Shown one piece after another: positions 57,823 through 64,000 of a DNA stretch of 64,000 bases. Under the pieces are notes generated by a model. That model saw only the letters and a list, made by a program, of their open reading frames with translations. It did no database searches and had not been told where the DNA came from. Location of the stretch: positions 310,001-374,000 of the forward strand of contig NZ_JBJKFD010000001.1 in assembly GCF_049723905.1 (NCBI RefSeq). Direction: 5' to 3'. The translations under genes and the position numbers were made by a program. The stretch's first letter is position 1; each line of letters opens with the position of its first letter. The DNA comes from G963665185 sp049723905 (GTDB taxonomy: Bacteria; Desulfobacterota; Desulfovibrionia; Desulfovibrionales; Desulfovibrionaceae).

Positions 57823-59985
57823 TTAATTTTTCGGGGGATACTCAGTCGGTTTGAATGCAAGCAGCCGCGAAGAGTTGGCTACAACGCCCAACGTGTGGCC
57901 TATATGGACCAGCCCGGCGGTTACCGGCGAAAGAATCCCTAGAACGCCCATAGCAACCCCGATGATGTTGGAGCCTGTGGCCAGCCAAAAGTTTTGGCGT
58001 ACAACTTGGAGCGTTTTTTGGCTGAGTCCGTAAACATCGGCCAAGGCATGAAGATTGTCGCTGGCAAGGGCAATATCTGCTGCCTCCACAGCTACTTCGG
58101 AACCGGACGTGCCCACAGCCACACCAACATCGGCTTTTGCCAGGGCCAGAGCATCGTTGATGCCGTCACCTACCATGAGCAGGCCAGGATGCTTCTGGGC
58201 TATTTCCTCCACCAGTAGTGCTTTTTCTTCAGGCATGATCTGGCAATGGCATTCGTCGAAACCCATTTCTTTGGCCAGGGGACGGGCGGAGTTCGGCTCG
58301 TCTCCGGTAATGAGAACAAAACGTTTGGCTCCCATGCCACGCAACCGTTCTATAACCTTGGCTGCTTCAGGACGGGCCGTGGCCGCAAATCCAATGATTC
58401 CCATAGGTTGGGAGTTGCGGAGCACATACAGCACTGTCAGCCCTTTGTTTCTCAGACGGGTGGCATGCGCCTCCAAGGGGGAAATATTTGCCTTGTGTTT
58501 TGCAGCCAGCTTGGCATTGCCCACAAGGATTTCATCATCTTTGATTACGGCGCGCATGCCCATGCCCAAGTAGTAATCACATACGCTGTGGGCTATAGGA
58601 GATATTTGGCGTTTTTCGGATTCTGCCTTGATGGCTTGGGCCAAGGGATGATGATTGTGAACTTCCACGGAACAGGCCATTTCCAGCAGGCTTTTTTCGT
58701 CTGTGTGCCCAAGGCATGTGATGTCTGTGAGGGCAGGTTCTGTAGAGGTCAGCGTCCCTGTTTTATCAAAGCAGATGGTGGTGCATTTGCCTGCCTCTTC
58801 CATAAACCTTCCGCCTTTTACGAGAATGCGGTTGCGTGCCGCTGCATTCATGGAAGCACTGATGGCTGTGGAAGCAGCCAGTACGGTAGCACATGGACAG
58901 GCCATTACCAGAAGAACGGTAAAGGCGCGCCACGCACTTGCTGTAAGTATGTATGTCGCCACGGTTGTACCAAGCCCAACCTTAACAAGTGTGGACGCCA
59001 GATGGTCGGCCACGCCTTCTATAGGAGCCCGGTTTTCCAGGGAGTCCTGAACCTTGTCCATGACCCTGGCGAGGTAGGTTGCGTCGCCAACCTGTTGCGC
59101 TCTTACGTGGATAACCCCTTCGCGCACAAAAGTACCTGCGTGGACCATGTCTCCAGCTTTTCGATGGACGAACTCTTCACGTCCTGTAAGTGGGGCCTCG
59201 TTTAGCAGGGCTTGACCTTGGACGATTTCTCCATCCACAGACACTTTTTCCCCGGTGTGGAGCACTACCGTATCGCCTTTTCGTACATCTTCTACTGCCC
59301 GCTCCACCTCCACACCGTCCACAAGGACAAAAGTGTGATGGGAGGTAAGCTTGAGTATTTCGTCGATGCTGCGGCGTGAGCGTTCGGTAATCCAGGCCGT
59401 AAGGAGCTCTGCACCGGCATTGATCCATAAAATTTCAAATGCGGTCATGGCTTCGCCTGCCGCTACTGCCGTAATGGCTCCCGCGGCAAGAAACCCATCT
59501 AGGGTCATTCTTTTTTCACGGAGGCGCTGTGCAGCATTGCGTACCAGGGGGGCCGTAAATACAAGTGCCGCAATGCCCAGAGGGCTTGCAAAAGTTTGGG
59601 CTACACCAAGTCCGAGAATTGAAGTCCTGAATACGGCAATGCCCAGTACAGTGGAAATTCCGACAAAACGACATAGGGCGGATTTTACCCCGTGTTCGTT
59701 TTTATTTTTGGAGAGTTGGCAGCATTTGGACGGATTGGAATGCGTGATCGATGAGGTAGGCATCAGAGCCTGTAATTGCTTCAGAAGATCACCTCGGGTA
59801 ATCTTTTGAGTGTCGTACCGTATGATAAGGCTGGCACATTTGATGTTTTCCCGTATCCAGAGCACCCCTTGAATGTCTTGAATTTTTAGTTGCGACGGGC
59901 TGGTAGAGACTGCTGTGGAGTTGGGAAATTTGAGGCGGAGCCTACCCGGTATATCATGGCGAATACTGTAAGAAGGACTTTGCAC
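57823..59985 (-). CDS. P1B-type ATPase with CPC motif and arginine-motif N-terminus
   Basis: 720 residues from the GTG at 59,985, which has a GAGGG site close by; a TTG at 60,072 without ribosome site would add 29 residues. N-terminal HMA-like domain with HDIPGRLRLKF and no CxxC. Core: eight membrane segments, CPC in VMACPCATVL, DKTGTLTST, HP in NHHPLAQAI and GDGINDALAL. The A-domain dephosphorylation motif, TGES in most family members, reads TGRE here. CPC usually points to copper or zinc, yet the arginine domain and place tie it to the iron-storage cluster. Metal specificity is open. Confidence 0.8.
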   Translation of the reverse strand: MQSPSYSIRHDIPGRLRLKFPNSTAVSTSPSQLKIQDIQGVLWIRENIKCASLIIRYDTQKITRGDLLKQLQALMPTSSITHSNPSKCCQLSKNKNEHGVKSALCRFVGISTVLGIAVFRTSILGLGVAQTFASPLGIAALVFTAPLVRNAAQRLREKRMTLDGFLAAGAITAVAAGEAMTAFEILWINAGAELLTAWITERSRRSIDEILKLTSHHTFVLVDGVEVERAVEDVRKGDTVVLHTGEKVSVDGEIVQGQALLNEAPLTGREEFVHRKAGDMVHAGTFVREGVIHVRAQQVGDATYLARVMDKVQDSLENRAPIEGVADHLASTLVKVGLGTTVATYILTASAWRAFTVLLVMACPCATVLAASTAISASMNAAARNRILVKGGRFMEEAGKCTTICFDKTGTLTSTEPALTDITCLGHTDEKSLLEMACSVEVHNHHPLAQAIKAESEKRQISPIAHSVCDYYLGMGMRAVIKDDEILVGNAKLAAKHKANISPLEAHATRLRNKGLTVLYVLRNSQPMGIIGFAATARPEAAKVIERLRGMGAKRFVLITGDEPNSARPLAKEMGFDECHCQIMPEEKALLVEEIAQKHPGLLMVGDGINDALALAKADVGVAVGTSGSEVAVEAADIALASDNLHALADVYGLSQKTLQVVRQNFWLATGSNIIGVAMGVLGILSPVTAGLVHIGHTLGVVANSSRLLAFKPTEYPPKN

Positions 59986-60072
59986 AGGGCCCTCATTTTT
60001 GGCTGATAATTGCAAGTGAATTTTGTTATCAAAATCAAAAAGGTTTTTACAAAGCGACAAGGGGAAAGTCAA

Positions 60073-60316
60073 CGCGGATTTTAAGAAAAGTCGGGCTTGG
60101 TTGAAGGCGCAGAAAAGTGAGCTGTACTCTTGTCGTGGCAGCTCGTCTCACGATGGATGAGCTCCCCCTATGAAGCAAGCAGTGGTAATCAGTGCAGTGG
60201 GACGTGCAGAGTCAGGATATGCCCATCATGCTCCGCCAGATGTGTCGTGAGTAAAGAAGCATGCTGAGGCATTCCACCATGCTTGTGGATATCACATGGG
60301 AGAATCCGACCTCCTG
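60073..60316. other. Intergenic region upstream of the ferrosome-type cluster
   Basis: No gene. It must hold the promoter of the leftward cluster, but no consensus -35/-10 or Fur-type palindrome is clear by eye. Confidence 0.4.
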
Positions 60317-61315
60317 CTAGGGCAAAGCAGGCTCCCAAATGTAATAGAGCCCGGCCTTTATCTTGGATGCCGTGCTCAGAGGGCCGAGGTCCATGAGGGT
60401 TATGGGCTTGGAGTCGAACGCTGTCGTTATGTTATACTCATTATCGTTTGCTGTTTCAGCGCGGCGGTAGGCTACAATCGTGGTTTCGGACGGGAGGTTG
60501 TTTTGCTTGCGTATGGAAGCAAGTACATCATCAATGTAACCTATTTTATCCACAAGGCCCATTTGGAGGGCCTGACGGGCTGTAAACACGCGGCCCGATG
60601 AGACCTCCTTCAATTGGTCTTTTGTAAGCTCGCGGTGTGTTTGGGCAAGATGAAGAAAGCGAGAGTTCAAGTCATCGATGATGTCTTTGAAAAGGTTCTG
60701 CTCCTCCGGAGTAGGCTTGCGGAAGAGGGACCCCATGTCTTTCAGTTTTCCGGATTTGTAGGCATTCACTTCCACGCCTATTTTTCCCATCAGTCCATCC
60801 AAAGATGGCATGAGCATAATGGTCCCAATGGACCCTGTAAGACTTGTGGGATGTGCGAAAATTTTATCTGCAGCCAGCGAAGCATAGTACGCGCCGGATG
60901 TTGCAATATCCAGGAAACAAGCTGTAACCGTTGCATTTGATGCATCTTTATAGCGGGATATCTCATGGTATAAAATGTCGCTGGCAGTGATTGTGCCTCC
61001 GGGAGAATTGACCATGAGAACAACGGCTTTAATATTGGTATCCTTTTGCGCAAGGCGGAGTTGGGCGACGACATCTTGTACCATGCTGGGACGTGCCCCC
61101 AAGAGGCCTGACGTGGGGTAATCGGATATGAACCCGCGCAGGGGGATCAGCAGAATTTTTGGAGTGCCGGAATCAGGCCGTCCGGAGATAAGCCGTTCTT
61201 TGAGAGGAGTTTCCGCAGGCGTTCTAAAGAGGGTAATGCGAGGGGAGCAGGAGGAACAAAGTAAAATTAGGCACACCAGAAAGGAAAGCATGAAAATATT
61301 TTTTGAGAAGGGCAT
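60317..61315 (-). CDS. sppA: SppA-type signal peptide peptidase (S49 family)
   Basis: 332 residues. N-terminal lipoprotein-like signal ending LLCSSC (about 18-23), so it is probably anchored in the envelope. The S49 core includes MVNSPGG (about 100), the nucleophile region DIATSGAYYASLAADKI (about 138), and the Lys of YKSGKLKDMG (about 190), the general base. It degrades cleaved signal peptides or other small membrane peptides. It is a single-gene unit. Confidence 0.9.
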   Translation of the reverse strand: MPFSKNIFMLSFLVCLILLCSSCSPRITLFRTPAETPLKERLISGRPDSGTPKILLIPLRGFISDYPTSGLLGARPSMVQDVVAQLRLAQKDTNIKAVVLMVNSPGGTITASDILYHEISRYKDASNATVTACFLDIATSGAYYASLAADKIFAHPTSLTGSIGTIMLMPSLDGLMGKIGVEVNAYKSGKLKDMGSLFRKPTPEEQNLFKDIIDDLNSRFLHLAQTHRELTKDQLKEVSSGRVFTARQALQMGLVDKIGYIDDVLASIRKQNNLPSETTIVAYRRAETANDNEYNITTAFDSKPITLMDLGPLSTASKIKAGLYYIWEPALP

Positions 61316-61372
61316 GCTGGGGGCTCCATGTTGAACGTCTACGACAGGCTTTTGTATATCATTGCGTTGGAC

Positions 61373-61407
61373 ATAAAAAAAGCCGGAAGGGGAGTCCCTT
61401 CCGGCTT
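61373..61407 (-). terminator. Terminator of the 61.5-kb membrane gene
   Basis: Perfect hairpin AAGCCGGAAGGG/CCCTTCCGGCTT, with loop GAGT, followed on the minus strand by TTTTTTT. It separates the small membrane gene from sppA. Confidence 0.88.
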
Positions 61408-61528
61408 GAAACGTAGCTCGGATAGTTGCGGAGTTTGTAAGCTTGCCTTTTGTACTTTGCAGCGTCGTTACCTACTAATCCACAAGATGCAAACGCATGC
61501 AGTACAGGTCAGTTCACGGCAGTGGGTA

Positions 61529-61792
61529 CTAGAGCTTGTTCAGCATATTGCGTGTTTCAGGCGACACGTTCAGACGATTGATCTGCGTCATTCCTTTGAT
61601 TGTTTTGCCGGAAGTCACCCAGCAATATTTGTGCTTCCAGCCTTCCTGCGCCAGGGTCAGCCCTAGCCAGACGGGCAGCCACAGACCAAAGGTGCCAATG
61701 GTCAGCAGCATATGCAGGGTGTGGTTGATGTTGCGGGGATGCCTGAGGGCGTCCACGCGGCTTTTACGCTCCAGGTTTCCAAAGCGGCCCAT
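61529..61792 (-). CDS. Small membrane protein, 87 residues
   Basis: Start at the ATG at 61,792, with GGAAGGAG before it; a longer frame starts with TTG upstream and is less likely. A polar, Arg-rich N-terminus is followed by a hydrophobic segment (about 28-48, LLTIGTFGLWLPVWLGLTLA) and a polar tail. Family not recognised; short proteins of this type are common in Desulfovibrio. Followed by a strong terminator. Confidence 0.65.
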   Translation of the reverse strand: MGRFGNLERKSRVDALRHPRNINHTLHMLLTIGTFGLWLPVWLGLTLAQEGWKHKYCWVTSGKTIKGMTQINRLNVSPETRNMLNKL

Positions 61793-61864
61793 TGGTAAGT
61801 CTCCTTCCAATGTTTTGAATTGTCGTGAAGGCGCGTTTGTGTACGAAACTACGCTAAACGTCAA

Positions 61865-62179
61865 TAGAGTAATGCAGTATTTGGAGGAGCCAAGGGGGTG
61901 TCAAAATGTAGGATGACGAAATGTTGTATTAACTACTTGATATTTATATATAAAAAATTTTCAGTCCAAAAAATTATAATCCGGTGTTGCATTGCAGTTG
62001 CTGTATTACAAGCTTTAGGACAAAAAAAATGTGAAAACGGAGGAAAGCAGGGCAAATACTTGTTATTTTAGCAAATTCTGGCGAGTGTCCGGGGGGGAAG
62101 GACGAGCTGGACGTACTGCAGTATAAGTTTTGTGTCTGTAACTACAGTTTTTATACAGTGGTACGCCAAACAAAAAAAA
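61865..62179. other. AT-rich intergenic region
   Basis: Very AT-rich, no gene or clear structural element. Likely promoter DNA for the small membrane gene on the left. Confidence 0.45.
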
Positions 62180-62833
62180 TCACGATTCAAAGTACGGGCA
62201 AGACTGGCCGTGCAGAATTTCAAACACTTCGGCATATTTCCCTGCCCTGCTGGTTGCTCCCCTATAGGCTGCCAGTCCCTGCATGGCATCGGCGTAGTTC
62301 GCACCGGGCAAGTCAGAATAAATCATTATGGCTTCTCGTTTGCTTTCCATAGTGGCGGTGATATTTACCGCCATTTCGTGTTGGGTCATGGGGGGGCGAA
62401 GCTCATAGCCGTAGATAGTGGAAACTTGCCACGGATCGTTTTCCAAATCCGGGGCATCCGGCATGCCAGCGGCAACCGCTGCCGTTTTGATCATGCAGCT
62501 CAAGCCGTGATGTTCGGGTGCGGGATCAAGAGAATGGTATGTAAAGATGATCTCCGGGCGGAGTTCCCGAAGCATTCCGGCGGTTGCCAGCATGGTGTTT
62601 CGGGTAAAAAGCTCCGGTCCCTTGCCCAGCCGGAGAAACCGAACCGAGTCAGCATCAAGAATAGCAGCAGCCCGGCCTGCCTCCGGGCGCAGACGTTCGC
62701 AGTCTTCACCTTGGTACGCAAGAAAAACATGGATAACACGATAGCCCTGTCGCGCGAGAAGAGCCGTGGAACCACCGCATGCCATTTCAATATCGCCGGG
62801 GGTTAGCCCGAACGCGAGGATAGTAGTGTTCAT
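62180..62833 (-). CDS. Degenerate PIG-L family protein (deacetylase fold)
   Basis: 217 residues. The fold matches PIG-L-type deacetylases such as MshB and BshB: an N-terminal Rossmann-like half with GGSTALLARQGYRVIHVFLA and a C-terminal part with LDPAPEHHGLSCMI (about 101). The signature AHPDDxE, however, reads LTPGDIE at residues 10-16, so the zinc-ligand His and the first Asp (general base) are replaced by Thr and Gly. Catalysis by the usual mechanism would not work. It may be an inactive or altered paralogue. Ribosome site weak. Confidence 0.75.
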   Translation of the reverse strand: MNTTILAFGLTPGDIEMACGGSTALLARQGYRVIHVFLAYQGEDCERLRPEAGRAAAILDADSVRFLRLGKGPELFTRNTMLATAGMLRELRPEIIFTYHSLDPAPEHHGLSCMIKTAAVAAGMPDAPDLENDPWQVSTIYGYELRPPMTQHEMAVNITATMESKREAIMIYSDLPGANYADAMQGLAAYRGATSRAGKYAEVFEILHGQSCPYFES

Positions 62834-63157
62834 ATTACAACTAACTCTGGCTGAAAATTTTTCAGCTTCATAGGCTTATATTGCTTTATTGGCAAGGGCA
62901 TTGCCTCGTTTGGGGGCTGAGGGGACTGTTCATAGTTTATTTGGGGCGTTGTAGGATGAATTTTTATTAGTAAAAAAATGTGTGGGTTGCTTTGTTGGTA
63001 TTGATGATTTCATTTAAAATGAATTCGTAAAGACAGGGCGGGCTAAATCGGGAAAAAGGCCGCGGCAGTATAATACGTGCTCGTTATAGCGGGGAGCCAA
63101 ACCGTTAGAGCTGAAAAGCCTTAAGATTGAAGAAGGTAGCGTCGGCAGCATGATTGA
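62834..63157. other. AT-rich intergenic region
   Basis: No gene seen. The minus-strand terminator of the stress protein lies just to the right. Promoters for the PIG-L-like gene on the left are expected here. Confidence 0.4.
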
Positions 63158-63195
63158 AAAATAAAAAAGCCTGCTCCAACCTGGGACAGGCTTTC
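63158..63195 (-). terminator. Terminator of the universal stress protein gene
   Basis: Hairpin AAAGCCTG/CAGGCTTT, followed on the minus strand by TTTTATTTTTC. Confidence 0.82.
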
Positions 63196-63211
63196 TGATC
63201 AATCAGCAATA

Positions 63212-63634
63212 TCAGCGAACTACCATTACCGGGCAATGGACCATTTGCAGGACCTGGTGGGTTACACTGCCCAGCAGGATTCCTTCCAGGTCCGACTTGC
63301 CCCGAGATCCCATAATAATCAGATCGCATTTTTCCAATTGCGCGACTTCGGCGATGGCTTGGGACGGGGTTCCGCCTACTATGCGGCTGGCGAACTCGAC
63401 GTCTGCTTTGGTGGCCATTTCTTCCACGGGAGCCATGATTTCTTTGGAGCGATCGGTTGCATGTGCAAGAACATGTTGAAAATTAGGCTCTCCGAGAGTG
63501 ATGGGTACAGGGCGGTGTACGTGGAGAAGAAGCAGGGAAGCTCCGTTGGTTTTGGCCATGTCCAGAGCGTAGTCCAACGCATTGAGGCTGTACGTGCTTC
63601 CGTCTATGGGAACAAGAATTTTGCTTATACGCAT
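63212..63634 (-). CDS. Universal stress protein (UspA family)
   Basis: 140 residues. N-terminal strand ILVPIDGSTYSLNALDYAL (about 6) and C-terminal ATP-binding loop GSRGKSDLEGILLGSVTHQVL (about 108-128, given in part), the G-2x-G-9x-G-S pattern of ATP-binding Usp proteins. Single domain, cytoplasmic. Role in the stress response is family-level knowledge. Ribosome site weak. Confidence 0.9.
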   Translation of the reverse strand: MRISKILVPIDGSTYSLNALDYALDMAKTNGASLLLLHVHRPVPITLGEPNFQHVLAHATDRSKEIMAPVEEMATKADVEFASRIVGGTPSQAIAEVAQLEKCDLIIMGSRGKSDLEGILLGSVTHQVLQMVHCPVMVVR

Positions 63635-63794
63635 ACCGTAACTCCGGATTTTAGAAAAAGTAATTAGGGGAACTCAGCCGATTACAGCTTGTATTCTACA
63701 TATTGAGGCATAAATTTACAAACGCTGCATTGAGTTAGGTATATTTCCAGCTTTTCTAATTTTTGAAAGGAATGTCTTGAAAGTAGCGGAATTC

Positions 63795-63823
63795 TTGACC
63801 GGTGGTGGGCTTTGGAATAGCAT
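63795..63823 (+). promoter_or_regulatory. Sigma-70 promoter candidate of ilvE
   Basis: TTGACC at 63,795-63,800, a 17-base spacer, TAGCAT at 63,818-63,823. Transcription would start near 63,830, about 40 bases before the ilvE start codon. Confidence 0.55.
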
Positions 63824-63868
63824 CCCACAGCTTATGACTAAATAGCAACTGCTTGGGAGGCAGCGATT

Positions 63869-64000
63869 ATGGTGCAAGAAAACGCAAAAATTTGGTTCAA
63901 TGGGAAACTTGTTCCCTGGGGTGAGGCGAACGTTCATGTCCTCACACATGCTCTGCATTACGGTACCGCGGTTTTTGAGGGTATCCGAGCCTATAAGTGT
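63869..64000 (+). CDS. ilvE: Branched-chain amino acid aminotransferase, 5' part only
   Basis: 44 codons to the window end. The sequence reads AKIWFNGKLVPWGEANVHVL, then HALHYGTAVFEGIRAY, the N-terminal signature of the fold type IV aminotransferase IlvE. Ribosome site GGGAGGCAGCG. It transfers the amino group between glutamate and the branched-chain keto acids. Continues beyond the window. Confidence 0.9.
   Translation, partial: MVQENAKIWFNGKLVPWGEANVHVLTHALHYGTAVFEGIRAYKC

Noticed and set aside
52372..59985. Magnetosome gene cluster
   Set aside because: No mamA/B/E/K/M/O/P/Q-type genes are present; the ATPase, HMA-like and FeoA content fits the ferrosome type instead.

Overview
The window reads as a sulfate-reducing deltaproteobacterium of the Desulfovibrio group. 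This is inferred from gene content: a 906-residue aldehyde oxidoreductase whose eight iron-sulfur cysteines sit at the positions known from the Desulfovibrio gigas enzyme, an abundant-type iron alcohol dehydrogenase behind a -24/-12 (sigma-54) promoter, multihaem cytochromes, and a complex I lacking the NADH-oxidising NuoEFG arm. No species can be named.

Layout. 1-4,973: AT-rich phage-derived island ending at the 3' end of a tRNA-Arg(CCG). It holds an XRE repressor and a four-to-five-gene capsid operon (lambda gpE-type major capsid, coiled coil, gpD-type decoration protein, HTH protein, Mu gpI-type protease/scaffold), with no portal, terminase, tail or integrase in view. 5.1-7.1 kb: octahaem hydroxylamine-oxidoreductase-family cytochrome with a NapC/NrfH-type quinol dehydrogenase. 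7.3-8.9 kb: DEAD-box helicase with a leader attenuator. 9.7-15.9 kb: alcohol dehydrogenase, a 6S-like RNA candidate, a MoeA/Mog-type protein and aldehyde oxidoreductase, a plausible alcohol-to-aldehyde-to-acid route. 15.9-23.7 kb: sugar ABC importer with PfkB kinase, SIS protein and divergent ROK regulator. 23.8-32.3 kb: leftward operon ispG-proS-xseA-M23-xseB-ispA-dxs. 32.4-39.9 kb: lipoprotein, PP-loop sulfur protein, FMN protein, two tRNA-Arg(ACG), lytic transglycosylase, ComB, small hypothetical genes and a sensor kinase lacking its phospho-acceptor His. 40.2-51.9 kb: a 13-gene complex I operon with nuoABCD-HIJK, no EFG, and four antiporter-type subunits.

52.4-60.1 kb is the most striking region. 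It is a compact leftward cluster with two divergent P1B-type ATPases, a third protein sharing their N-terminal arginine-rich HMA-like domain, four small membrane or low-complexity proteins, and a protein made of three FeoA-like domains. This matches the ferrosome (fez) type of iron-storage organelle cluster described in Desulfovibrio magneticus and Clostridioides difficile, but with two ATPases and several unfamiliar accessory proteins. 60.3-64.0 kb: SppA-type protease, small membrane protein, degenerate PIG-L protein, universal stress protein, and the start of ilvE, cut by the window end.
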